Assembly (NCBI GenBank): GCA_020226215.1
Contig: CM035227.1
Location: 25,361,866 to 25,425,865 of the forward strand
Length of the DNA stretch: 64,000 nt
DNA from: Sindora glabra
Lineage: Eukaryota; Streptophyta; Magnoliopsida; Fabales; Fabaceae
Direction: 5' to 3'
Shown in pieces: positions 26,107-38,235 of this stretch. Every line of letters begins with the position of its first letter. Position 1 is the stretch's first letter. The notes below the pieces were generated by a model. The model was given only the letters and a program-made list of their open reading frames with translations, had not been told where the DNA came from and did no database searches. Both the position numbers and the translations under genes were made by a program.

Positions 26107-26701
26107 TTTCAAAATTTCACTACATGTTAGGATTTTTTGTCGGTTTATCTTCTCCAATGATACTATAATAGCAAACAAGAAGTATTCGGATTTGAAGTGA
26201 GGGAATTGGTGCATCAAACTTACTACAAAAATCTTGTCTTATTTTGCTTAATTTCGTTGGGAACAACAAACTTTTTGCACGAACATATTTCTTACATTTG
26301 CCTTGCACAAAAGAGAAGAGTGGAATTTGCTTTGTGTAAATCACACCCTCTCAGTTGTTTGGTGTTATTACCAGAGATAAATGTCTTGATAACATTACTT
26401 GTTTTTAAGCCTAAGTATCGGTTTCTCACTTAAAAAATTGGGGGCATGCCACCATCTGCACCCCAACTAAATGCCATAAATATAAAACGCAATCTTTGTA
26501 GTCAAGTTATTAATAGTTGGTTGGTTCAGTGGATTATGCATATTAAATTTTGAAACATTTCAAATTCAATAAAAAAAAATACTAAACATGATTTTTAGAG
26601 GTGTCTTTATTAGAAAAGGAAGCAGTTATCATCTTAGCTGCCCAAAGTCATAAATTGCATACGAAACTCAATTTTCAATTTTATCACGTGAGAATTTCCA
26701 T
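26107..26701. other. Intergenic, nothing recognised
   Basis: Open frames at 26120-26344 (minus) and 26197-26433 (plus) overlap each other and match no known family. No other feature was seen. Confidence 0.45.
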
Positions 26702-27385
26702 GCTTATTTCTGAAGTTTTTGTGTCTATTTAGAAATACATTTTTATTTTTAAAAATTATTCTTAATTTTTTTTGAAAACTTATTTTTTAAAAATTATTTT
26801 CAATTTTAAGAAAAAATAGCAAATAGACGATGTAGGGTGAAATAAATAAGTAAAATTTGTACTTAATTATAAAACTGCTACTAAGAAAAAAAGAATAAGT
26901 GTCTAAAACTTGTTTTTGTTTTTAAAAAAATTCCAAAAATAGTTTATAAAAACAAAAGTTAAGAACATGTTGCAAAACAAGTTTTTCAGTATTTTTACGT
27001 CTGTTTGTTTTCTGATTTTAAAAATAATTTTTTATTTTTAAAAATAGAACAATCCATTTGAGAATTGTTTTTAAAATTTATTTCTAAAATTCATAACTCT
27101 AAATATGTAATTTAAAAATCGAAGATAGAAATAACTTTTAGATATTTTTTAAACTTTTTTTTGTTTTAAATATTATAATTAAATGAAAATTTTTTTTATT
27201 TACAACACCTACTATTCTCTATTCTTTATTTTTCTTCGGTCCCAAAATAGTTTTTAAAAATAATAAAAAAGTTTTTAAGAACAACTTTTAAAAGTACATA
27301 AATAAAAATATATCTAAATATATCTTTTATTTTTAAAAATAATATATATATTTTAAAAAAACAAGGACAGAATCCAAACATACTC
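26702..27385. mobile_element. Two adjacent AT-rich MITE-like copies
   Basis: Two blocks (about 26702-26990 and 26995-27385) are built of TTTTTAAAAATTATTTT-like stretches with TTTGT/ACAAG ends, and resemble the 18.2-kb copy. The second ends near AAAACAAGGACAGAATCCAAAC. The junction near 26990 suggests two insertions side by side or one composite. Low complexity limits confidence. Confidence 0.35.
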
Positions 27386-29250
27386 TTTGGTTTTGTTTTT
27401 CCGTTCCTCTCAACCGCTTCTGCTTTTCTCAGCTACCTCCATGCCTGGAAAATTTTCAATACTACTGCACCATAAAGATCTTGATACTACTCTTTATCAT
27501 GTTTGGACAACGTGAGGAAGTGAATAATAAAAATAAAATTTATTTTTTTACTTTTCAAAATACAATAAATAATGCTAGCATCATAATGATATCTAATGTT
27601 AGTTGAGGAGTTTTACTCTCAATTATATTTAAGATTTGAACCCACATCCTTGTATATGTGCATTAAGTTAATTATCATTTTTATATTATTAAAAAAATAT
27701 AATAGAAAATAAAATTAAGATTCTCGCAATTACAAGAGCCAGACATTTTCGTACTGAAAACCTAGGGCCAACAAAAAAACTACAGAGTCTCCATTGCATA
27801 TCATTTGACAGCAGTTCCCCGTTTCGAAATTCTTTGAAATTAGAGCCCAGTGTTTGGTTGGGAGTGGAAATAGACTTAGCGACCTATTTTATTTTTGACT
27901 TAATTTATTCTATTTTATTCATTTGAATAAATCATATTAAAACTGTTAAATAGATTAGGCCTATGTATTCTAAGCTTGGCTTGTTTAACGTATCATCAAA
28001 TCATCTTATTTAGTAATTAATTAGTGTAGTGTCCAAACTAAGCATGGGACAAAAAATATCAAAAAAATTCTAAACGAAAAATTATCATGTTACATGCTAT
28101 AAAGAAAACACTCTTACTACAAGTAATAATTTAACAACATGTGACAAGGGAATTGTAAAGTAATATCGAAGCAACGACATTTAAATATAGAATTATATCA
28201 TAACCGTTGTCAACACTTTATCAAGCAATAGTAATTAGAAAAAAAAAAGATAGTGAACCATAATGTCAATCATCAATAAATAGGATTCTATATGAAACAA
28301 ACAGTTTCTTAATATTACCAAAAAATTATCTTCTTAATAATTTAGGAATATATAAAATTAGTATTTGGTTCGTGAAATCATATACTTTTAAGAATCCAAA
28401 TATTTTTGAAAATATAATTTTTAAAAATTTAATTCATAAAAATATAACATTTTTGTTTGGTTTACTTAGACAAATTCCTATGAATCTTACAATATTGTAT
28501 TTTAATTAAGAATTTAAATTCAATTCATTGTTAATATAAAATATTTTTTATTATCAGTAAATTAGAACACAAGTCTATTTTTGGTTGAAAATAACAAGGT
28601 TATTTAACTCTATTTAATTAAAAAGGAGCATTTTTGTACACAATATGTTAGTCGTAGTTCTAATACAAAGTACACTTTCAAATGGAAGTGATACAAATAA
28701 AAGCAATGACTAAAGATGCAAGATATGCAAATATTAAAGGATAATTACATAAAATGTGCAAGATAGGAGCAATTTAAATACAAAAACTTATACTAATACT
28801 AAAAGTTCTTATAGAATCTTCTTCAAGGATGGGAGTGCTTCAACAAGAAGAAGAATGCTCAACTTGAGAAAAATCCTACTTTGCTCTTATTAGAGGGATA
28901 GTATCAAAAGAATTTGCATTGGATTGGCTCAAAATGATAGCAAAAATGGCTGCCATTTCTTGGTGTTAGTGGAGAACTAGAGGTAAAAGACACAGAGTAT
29001 GTGTAAATTTATATTCTATCTTCAGATTGACAAAAATGAAACATTTTGCATATTACAGTGAAGGTATTTATAGACTTATGACTTTGAGCGGTTAGCTACA
29101 TGTCTATATCAAGGATAGTTACCTTATGAAATGGGGTGGTTACCATGTGTCTCATTATTTTTTGGTTTGGAAATGTAACCCATTCTTATTGGAATAATTG
29201 CCTATAATCCTCATTTCCTTGGCTTTTTTTTTAGCCATGTTTGGCTAAGG
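27386..29250. other. Intergenic, nothing firmly recognised
   Basis: AT-rich DNA. A short stretch at 28360-28460 (TTTGGTTCGTGAAATC ... TTTGTTTGGTTTAC) looks like another MITE fragment but is too degenerate to call. No gene. Confidence 0.4.
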
Positions 29251-29255
29251 ATCAT

Positions 29256-30891
29256 TGATGTGAACAATATTTTATTAATATTTTTTTTTATATTTAGGTC
29301 ATTTAGGAGGTGATGATACTTAATTGAATCAATTTTACATTAATTTAAAACTAATTGCATTAATTTGGACTTAATTAAATTTCGAGCCTAATGCTGGATT
29401 TTTGATACTGTTTCAGTATTTTGATTATAACTTGAGCTTCAGATGTCAGATTTGGACGATCTATATACTGTTGGAAAGCTAAGACGAAGAGCTACAATTT
29501 TCATCTTGACTAGAGAACCCAGTTCTGCCATCTTGGAGGTCAAAGATTAGCTTAAATTCGAATCAGAGTCACCATCCAAGCCCAGACCCAACCCAGTTGC
29601 GATGATTAATTCATATCTTGAGCTCTAAGTGTCTAATTGATGCAAGGCTAAGTCCACTTACTCTGTGAAATCCATATCTAATTATTTCTAAAGCCCTTTT
29701 GAAGAAACTGAGTCATTTTGAAGGCCAAGGAAGACGGATTGATGGCTCATTATTTCATCTCGGACTAAATTGAACTACTTGTAGTATTTTAGCTATAACT
29801 TGAGCTAAGAATGTCTGATTGGGTTGAAATTTTGTAGGTAAATTCCTAAGATATTAGGTAGCAAGTTTATAGTTCAAGTCCAGTCCTAATTATGCTTCTA
29901 GGATTATAAATAAATAGAGGGAAGAATCAGAACGTGAAGGGAGAGAGGGCTGAGAGCTTTTTCTATTTTTCTTGGGATTTTTCTCTCTAATGGAAGGCTG
30001 ATTCTCTGAGTTGATTCAAGGAAATTTGAGGTTCTTCTTCTCTGGGATTATGAGATCTTGATTTGTATGGTGGTAACTGTAATTGATTTTCCTTTTTCCT
30101 TATCTATCTTCTTTGATTTGCATGATCTGCTTGATTTGATATAATCTTTATTTAATTTTGTAAATTGTGTTTTGAATCTAAATCGATAGTAAATTTTGGT
30201 TGATTGATCAGAGTTTTTTCGTGAGAGAGAAGGGGATGAATGGATGATTTAGGATTCTGAATTAATTCATTCAATTTGGCTGAATTCTATCTTCAAATTG
30301 CTTTTGATCTAGCTTAGAAGTTATGGTGATTGCCTAACTTAGCTAATCTTAATTAATCAAATCCTAGATGATTATCTAGCTTAGGATTCATGAATTATTA
30401 CAGGAATTTCGAATAATTTAAGGCTGAATAATTAATTTCAAAATTCAATTTATAGTGATATAGGATTAATCCTTAGGTGAAGAAACCTTAAATTCCTTAG
30501 ATTAGCCGTCTTTGTTCATTAGTATTCTAATTTTCTTTGTTACTATTTTATTGATTCCATTATTAATCTTTTGTTATTAATATCTTTCTATTTTAAATTC
30601 AAAAAGCCCCCAATTTTAGCATTCTAGTTTTGCATAATTCCAGCATACATACAATGTATAATTATTTCTATTACAGCATTCTATTTCCTAATTCCACATT
30701 TCTATGTGCATCTGTTTCTTCTATTTTTATTGCGTAAGTAATTCAACAATTGTATGAATATTGTTAGAAACACATTTAGAAGAGGTAAAATTAAGGGATC
30801 ACTAAAGATATAACCTAATTGTGCTACTATATTACATTAGTATTTTCACAATCAATTTAATTAATTTTGGTGCATTGCGGCATGCATGTTA
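29256..30891 (+). mobile_element. Solo LTR, copy 1 of a gypsy-like family (5-bp target duplication)
   Basis: The 1636-bp segment begins TGATGTGAACAA and ends CATGCATGTTA. The pentamer ATCAT is present directly before (29251-29255) and after (30892-30896). Inside are a TATAAATAAATA promoter box at 29905 and an AAAAGCCCCCAA block near 30600. A diverged copy with matching ends lies at 34961-36575. Such long LTRs with a C-rich block resemble Athila/Tat-type Ty3/gypsy LTRs (inference). No internal region or second LTR adjoins, so unequal recombination to a solo LTR is the simplest reading. Confidence 0.7.
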
Positions 30892-30896
30892 ATCAT

Positions 30897-33800
30897 GTTG
30901 ACCACTTATCCTTGCAGCCAAGCCAAGGTCAATTCCTATGGTTTTGTTGTAAAAACTTAACATGGGATTTGTCCTTTCATAAACTTTGACTCTTTCCTTT
31001 TGATTGAGCAAAGTAATTTTGCCAAACTAGTAAGATTTTGCAAAAGAGGTGTAAGAATGTTATTAAAAAATAATAGCAATTAAGAATTTTTAACAATAAT
31101 AAAAAATTTTAATAATTTTTTATTGATATAATAACATATATTTAGATGATAGTATAAAATTAATTTATACTAATAGTAGATAAAATTTAAATCTTTTAAT
31201 TAATTTGTGTATATTTGAAAATATTATTAAGATTATAAAAAATAATCTAATTAAAAATTGAACAATTAATGATGATATATAACATTGCAAGGTGGTTAAT
31301 GAAAGTTAGTGGGGATCGGTAATGTTCAATAACAATAGGTAGCTGTTGATAATGATTAGAAGCTATGATTAATGGTGTTCAAAAGCAATGGTCAACAACA
31401 TCAATGGCACATAGTAGTTATTGATAATGGGTGGTGATTGTTAGTGATTACTAATAATGTGTAATGGTGAGATGTGATTAAAGGTAGTGGGATTGGTTGG
31501 TGATAGATTGTAATAAAGGATGGTCATCAATAATAGGTGGTCACCAGTGATGAATAGTGATAGATAATGGTTAAAAATAATGAGTGATGATAAACGGTGG
31601 TAAAAAATAATAAATTAAGGTAATATGAAATATTAATGGTAGTAAAACTTTAATAAAGTGACGAGTAAAATAGTTTATTTATATCAATAAAATATTCTCA
31701 TATCGTAGGAATATAGGATACTTATCTCTTCATGAGAATATTTTTTTATAAATATTAGGCTAGAAACATTTTAAGAAATATTTATATTTTCAAAAATATT
31801 TTTCACATTCATTTAAAATATTCCTAAAAATGTAATTCTATTATGCTAGAAACAAATTTGAAGTATAGAATAATAGGAGGTACATGGCAAAATTTTATTG
31901 GACGTCATGTTAAAAGTATAATTAAACCATTTGTATTAAGTGTAATTCTCTCTCCCACTACCAGACAATTTAAAACTTGCCTCCTCTATTCTCTCTTCTT
32001 CCAAAAATTGAGATAATTAATGTATATCTTTAAAATTTTATTTTACCGACAAACTTTGCGAATGTATATGAAATTTATCATGATAACATACAATTAGGAT
32101 TTTTGTGTATGACAAAATTAACTTACTTTTAATAAAGAATGAAAAATTGTGATAGAATAAAAGCATTAAGTATCTACAAATTCTATGAAACAAATGGAGT
32201 CTTAATTCTTTTTCTTAGTTGATAGAAGAAACAAAATTAAAAATAGAATCTATCATTATATTTTTATATTTATTTTAAAATTTAGAACTTTTCTTCTTTT
32301 TAAATTCAAAATTTTAAAATTTTTTATTTTTATTAAGAGAGAAAATATAATCGAAAGATATCTTTTTTAGTCAAAGAATGATATGATCATCAGGAGAAGA
32401 ATTAGGATAAAAACTTGTATTCAATGTAATCTTTTATGCAGAGACTCAGCCCCCTCAAATTTTTTTTAATATAAAAGGTTTTCTTCTTTTTTTGAAATTT
32501 TAGAGGAAAGAAATTATATGTAGCCTCCAAAAATCAAAACAAATTCATTATTTTTTTCAACAATTTGTATTTTAACGCCCAATAATTTACTTTTAGCTCC
32601 TTCTCTGCTTTTGCGTCCACTTTGAACCAACCATAAAGCATCTCTTCACAAAAGAATGTTATTAACAATACTTGAGAATATTTGTATATACAGATGATGG
32701 CGAGTTTAAGAGAGACTAAGGCCTTAGCTTCTTAAAATTTAAAAAACAAATATTAATATTTATATAATTTACAAAAAAGTTTGAAGTTCTTTTGATATAA
32801 ATTATTTAAACCCTAAAATATTTTGTCATAATTCGCCATCATCCTTTAATTGAAAAACACGGAACATTTGCATGTTATTCTTGCTATTGAAAAATTTCTT
32901 ATAAAGACACAAATTTTTGAAAAAATATCATAAAATTTAATTAAACAAAAGTTTAAAATTATATTAAAAAAAATAAAGTGAGGGCATTTGAGGGTTGGAA
33001 CTTGGACGCGGTAGAAAGGGGTCGCAAGAGTCTGCACAGAGTAAAAAAGGCCAGGAAGCAATTGAATTTGGATATCCGATATAAATTTAAGATTGTTATT
33101 AAATATAAAACAATATAATAAATTCGTAAAATTTAATATAATGGATAAAAAATTAAAAAGTAATTTTTTAATTTTTTATTTATTTTATGAACTTTTATAT
33201 TGTTGTGTGGTTTGATATCCGTCTGGCATTTGATTTGACTTGGTTATTTTAAGGGAACGGGACGGAAACATACTGGGAAGGGCCTCGGCCGGTTAGCTTA
33301 GGGAACGGGCTGACTCAACACTGGCTTCCAATTCCATCAGTTGTTACAAAATGTTTTTTTTTCTTCAAATTATTAATAAAATAGTTTCACTTTAGTGCAA
33401 TTTTGCAAAAAGACTATGTAATTTTATAAGTTTTTTTTAACAATTATAATAATTTTATATAAAATTCATAATTTTTTATTACAATTAATTTAATTTGAAC
33501 TTAATAATAGAATAATTTAAATTAAAATGTTAAAGTGTTTTAACTCATATAAAAATGATAATTCAATTGTGACTAAATAATACTTGGGTCTGACTGGTGG
33601 GTGGTGGCAATGGTGATTGAGCAACCTATTATAACTTTATAAATAAAATTATTACTCTTAAATCTATGCTATGCTGAATATTTTACATCAATCAAAGTTT
33701 TTTAGCTCCTCAAAACATTATAAAATGGCTCGGATTCATAGGAAGAATGTTTTATGTGATCCAGTTTATGTATCAGATCTGAGATTGTAATAATTATCTA

Positions 33801-34435
33801 GTTGTTAGTCGTTCAAATTAAAAGAGTGTGATCATAATTAGAATACCTAAAATTCTTTGTTTCATAAAATGGAATCAGCACTTGTAGCAATGATCATTTA
33901 TTATATGTTTATTTTCTGTTTGTTTATATGATTTCAGCGATCAATTATTTTCATAAAATATTAACAATCCAATAAATCAGGTAAATATATGACTGATTCA
34001 TATGCAAATTTTGGATATAAATTACAATCTTCGAATTTATAATTTGCAGAGAATTTCCTATTTAAGAAATTTACTATAAATTTTTAAATTCTTTCATAAC
34101 TTTATTTTCATTTAAATTTTTTCGTTTAATAATAAAATATGATTGTTGTGAATCATTTACCTGACTTATTTGACAAATTCAAGGTAGGATTCATCCCTAT
34201 GTGATCTTAATATAATTTTTTGGAAGAATTTTTAATATATGCATGAAGCATGCATGTTAATTGATTGCAATATCCAGTACGCACGTAAAATTTCATAAGC
34301 TATGCTTGCGTAGTTCCTCTTATATATCGGTGTAGTGCAGCTAATTTTGTGTGAATACATAAATGTATTTATTTACAAAATCCAGGCCAATCTTGTTAAG
34401 ATCATTTAAATTAATTTTAAAAAAAGAAAAAAAAA
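30897..34435. other. Intergenic, unclassified
   Basis: AT-rich DNA with a G/T-rich block at 31290-31620 (listed separately). A 71-codon minus frame at 32846-33061 has no recognisable family. A short GC-richer patch lies at 33250-33320. No genes or element ends were found. Confidence 0.4.
31290..31620. repeat. Degenerate GGTGGT/GATAATGG-rich block
   Basis: Many irregular copies of short words such as GATAATGG, GGTGGT, AATGGT and GTGATGA occur, giving a purine/G-T bias unlike the neighbouring AT-rich DNA. It looks like a decayed minisatellite or the inside of a MITE. No regular period could be fixed by eye. Confidence 0.45.
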
Positions 34436-34938
34436 TGAATGAGAGGCGGCAATGCTTACAGCGCCGAAACATTGTAGCTGAAATTCTTTCTCTGAATAGC
34501 TGAGCAACAGATTAGCAGAGCAATAGAGCCAAATTCAAATCTGCATTGTGGCCAAAATAATCTTTTTAAATAACTGAGCAGCAAGCCACGATTGAACACT
34601 TTTAAGCTTTGGAAATTGAAAAAGCAATATTATATTGTTTTAGCTAGCTACTAATGGCCTATAAAATGGAAATTGGTTTATTGTGACTACCATCAATTAA
34701 TGTAATAGTAATAATATAACGTAACAGATTATAAAAATTTATTTGATAAATATTAATTTGAAATTGTGATTGAGACTAGTACTATAACAATATGGAATCA
34801 ACTTGATAAAAAAATAACTCAACTTGAGATTGACTGTACATATAATTTTTTTTATTGGATTAGTCTGGTAAGATTGGATTAACATATTTTGACAAGTTTA
34901 ATTGTAACTTTCCAAATTTAGTGACAAAAATTCCAATA
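34436..34938 (+). repeat. Upstream LTR of the copia element
   Basis: About 244 bp (34436-34679) aligns without net gaps to 42054-42297 and on to 42305, sharing GCATTGTGGCC, AAAGCAATATTATATT and GGCCTATAAAATGGAAATTG. The rest, to about 34938, lacks a partner because the downstream LTR is truncated. The primer-site-like TGGAGTATCA follows at 34941. The right border is set only by that and is approximate. Confidence 0.65.
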
Positions 34939-34960
34939 ATTGGAGTATCAAGTTAAGAGT

Positions 34961-36575
34961 TGATGTGAAAATTATTTACTATATTAGTTCCTTCTATTTC
35001 ATACCTCCTAATATGTCAAATTTGTTTAATTTCATAGAATTGACATTCTTTTATAATTTGGTGTTGATTTTATATTGAACTGAAATTATTCAGTTAATGC
35101 TAAATTTTTTTACATTGTTTTATTTTTTTTGACTATATTTTGAGTTTTGAATGTAGAATTTGGTGATTTTTATATCATTGAAAAGCTTAGAAAATTTTTA
35201 CAATTTTGATGTTTTGGTTAAAGCCCCATTTGAACTCTTAGAAGATTTTATTTAGCAGAGAAGCTGAAACCTTATTTCAGTCCTAGTTGAGCTAACTTTA
35301 GTTTTTAGGTCATATTTGGAGTTTTAGAGGTTCAATTAATATGAAACTAGCACCCAAAGATTCTTGAGACTTATCTTTACAACTTTGATGTTATGGTTTA
35401 CTAAAACTATACAGTTTTGGTGGTCTTAAATAAGGTGGAAGTTAGACCTACAGGTATTTATTATCGTAACACTTAGAGTTTTTTGCTTTGTAAAAATAGT
35501 TTCTAGATTTCTAAAAATTAGCAAGGTCCTATTCTTGTAATCTTAATAGGCATAGAATTCAAATCCAATAGGGTTTTAGAGTTATCAGGTTAGATTAGAG
35601 GCAATAATATAATTAGACTTTTAGACTTCACATATAATTTAGCACACAATTTTTCTTTTTCTTCTAGTTTTCTTATTCTTCATCAATGGAAGGCTAAATA
35701 TTTGGAGTTAATTTAAGGATTTTAAAGTTATTTTATATTGGATTATGAGATTTTAATTTGTAACATTGACTTTTTGTAATTAATTTTTCTCTTTTCTTGA
35801 TTCTTTATGCTGATTGTTTTGAAAGTATGAGTTGAATATTAATTTAGTATAATTAGTGTTCATTCGTGTGATTTCTAATCTTTTGTTGTTGAATTATAGT
35901 TGGTTAGTTATAGTTCTACACATAGGAATAAAGGGTTGAAAGATTTATTTGGTGATTTCTAATTGAATTGTTCAATTTAATTGAACTCTATGTTTAAATC
36001 AATTTTGATCTAATTTATGAATTATAATGATTACTTAATTTAGTTAATCTTAATTAATTAAATCCTAGATAATTATTTAGTGCAGGATTTATAAATTATT
36101 GTACAAGTTCTAGATAATTAAAGGTTGAAAAGTTAATTAGAAAAGCCAAATGTTAAGTAACTCATGATTAATCCAAACTAGAATTCTCAAATCCTTGAAT
36201 TAGCTGCTTCATTATATTAGTTTTATTTCTTGCTATTTTGCTTTATTTAATACATTCATTTTGATTCTAAATCACAAACCCCCCAATTTTGATTCTAAGT
36301 TAATACTGCATTTTGTATGCTTTATTTTATTTTTTGCATTTTGTTATAGTCTGTATGTATCCTATTTACATATTCTATTTGGTTATGTTTGCATTCATTC
36401 TTAGTGCTTTTAGTGCATAAATAACTTAAATAATTATGTAAACATTATTAGTAAATCAATTGAGAAAAGATAATTCAATAGATGATAGAGATATAACTTG
36501 GTTTGTCTTATTATATTACATTATATTTAGAAATAAGTAATAAATTAATTTTGGTGTATTATGATGCACATATCA
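34961..36575 (+). mobile_element. Solo LTR, copy 2 of the same family, inserted next to the copia primer site
   Basis: The 1615-bp segment begins TGATGTGAAAAT and ends GCACATATCA. It aligns over its length with the copy at 29256-30891: shared text includes TCAATGGAAGGCTAA-like, GGATTATGAGAT, TTAATTAATTAAATCCTAGAT and TAATTTTGGTGTATT-like blocks. Flanks are AGAGT (34956-34960) and AGAGC (36576-36580), a 4/5 match. Removing it rejoins the copia leader and gag. Confidence 0.7.
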
Positions 36576-36619
36576 AGAGCATTATTCAAATCCCAAGATT
36601 TATGAAATTTAGTGGAGAA

Positions 36620-38227
36620 TAGAGGTGTACATGGTTGCTTGGTAGAGGTGTTAAAATGAATTAGGTGTAATGGATTAGTTTGGGACTAGTATAATTTTGC
36701 TTGATTTGGGATTGAGATTAGGACTGGAACTGATACAAAAAATAATAACAGTGGCCTGACCTGGAAAGAGACTGGGACTGATTAGCCTGACCTAATAAAG
36801 GATTGAGATTAGTAAGTGGTAACCTGTCAGGTTATTGAGTTAGCACATTAATTTGATAATAATAGTAAATAATAAATAAATAATTTATTATTATATATTT
36901 AATTTTTATATAGATATTAAAATAATAGTTTGATATATTAAAATTAAACTTTAATATATATAATATTAAAATTATATATATGAGTAATACTAAATAATTT
37001 TTAATATTAAAATTAATAAATTATTTATATAATAAAATAAATTTTATATTATATATTTATATAATATATTTATTTTTATATAATACTTTGGCATTGATCA
37101 ATATATATTTAATAACATATATTTATTTTATTAAATAAAATAAATAAATATATATAATATAATATATAATATAAAATTTATTTTATTATATATAAATATA
37201 TATATTATATAATAGTATATATTTATTTTATTAAATATAATAAATATATAATATAAAATTCTTGTTAAATATAAAATTTAAATTATTTTATAATATATAT
37301 ATATTATTAAATGCAAATTCATGCATTTATTAAATCTTAATAATATATATTTATTTTTCTATATAATATATATGTCTCATCAATATATGTAATAAAACTT
37401 TAAGTCATAATAATAATATATAATTATATTTAATAAATAATAATAAATTTTAATTAATTAATGATATTAAATTAATAATAAATAAAAAATTAATATGATA
37501 ATAATAATAAAAATATAACGGGTTATAAAAATATGCTTAGTAAATGTCAATTTAGGATTAGAATTGAAATCGGTATTATAATAACTCGATCTGAACCCGA
37601 TTTGATGAAAAAGTAGCTTGACCTAGGACTCCCGGCGTATGATTTTTTTCGTTGGGTTTGTCTTATTGGGTTAGATTAGGTTAACCCATTTTGACAGGTT
37701 TATCACCCAGCTCGATGAGTTTGGCCCAGAAAAATATAATATTTGAGTCTTTTTTTTAGCCCGAGAAGTCCGATGAGACTTTTTTTTATAACTCAATTAA
37801 TAATTGGACTAGGTTCGGGTTAAGATAAAAAAGTTCAATAGGCTTGACCCGACCCGACCCGACTCGATTATAATAATTTATTTTTAATAATATAATTATA
37901 TATTAAAAAAATTTAATTATATCTAATTCTTTTTAATATAAAAAAGATTAATTTAACATAATTAAATATTTTATATATTTAAATATTATATTATTTTTTT
38001 AAATATATATTTTTTATTTTAAAAATTTATTTTTTATTTTAAAAATTTATTTTTAATTGAAAAATTTAAAAAAAAAACTTATTTTGAATTTTTGGGCTTT
38101 CTATTTTAAAATTTAGGCCGAACCAATTTTTTGAAAAATATAAACCAGTCAGGCTGGGTTCAGACCTTGAATTTTATATAGTTTGGCCCAGATGGCCCAA
38201 CCTAAAACTCGCCTATGTACACCTTTA
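36620..38227. mobile_element. hAT-type element with perfect 8-bp target duplication, inside copia gag
   Basis: The ends are TAGAGGTGTACATGG and, on the other strand, TAAAGGTGTACATAGG. The octamer GTGGAGAA flanks both sides exactly (36612-36619 and 38228-38235), and its removal restores the gag context (ATTTAGTGGAGAATGG). Near the right end are GGCCCAGATGGCCC and GACCCGACCCGACCCGAC motifs that occur in many plant non-autonomous hAT-like elements. No transposase frame was seen. A second, similar element appears to lie inside. Confidence 0.85.
36643..37702. mobile_element. Probable second hAT-like element nested in the first
   Basis: The left end TAGAGGTGTTAAAATGA and the right end read on the other strand (TAAACCTGTCAAAATGG) form imperfect inverted termini of the same general type. 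The core is an extreme AT-rich run (36880-37500). The flanking octamers TTGCTTGG and TCACCCAG do not match, so insertion at this point is inferred only from the ends. Confidence 0.5.
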
Positions 38228-38235
38228 GTGGAGAA

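Noticed and set aside
29256..36575. One full-length gypsy element bounded by the two similar 1.6-kb repeats
   Set aside because: The flanks of each repeat form their own 5-bp duplications, no primer site follows the first, no polypurine tract precedes the second, and a copia LTR lies between them.
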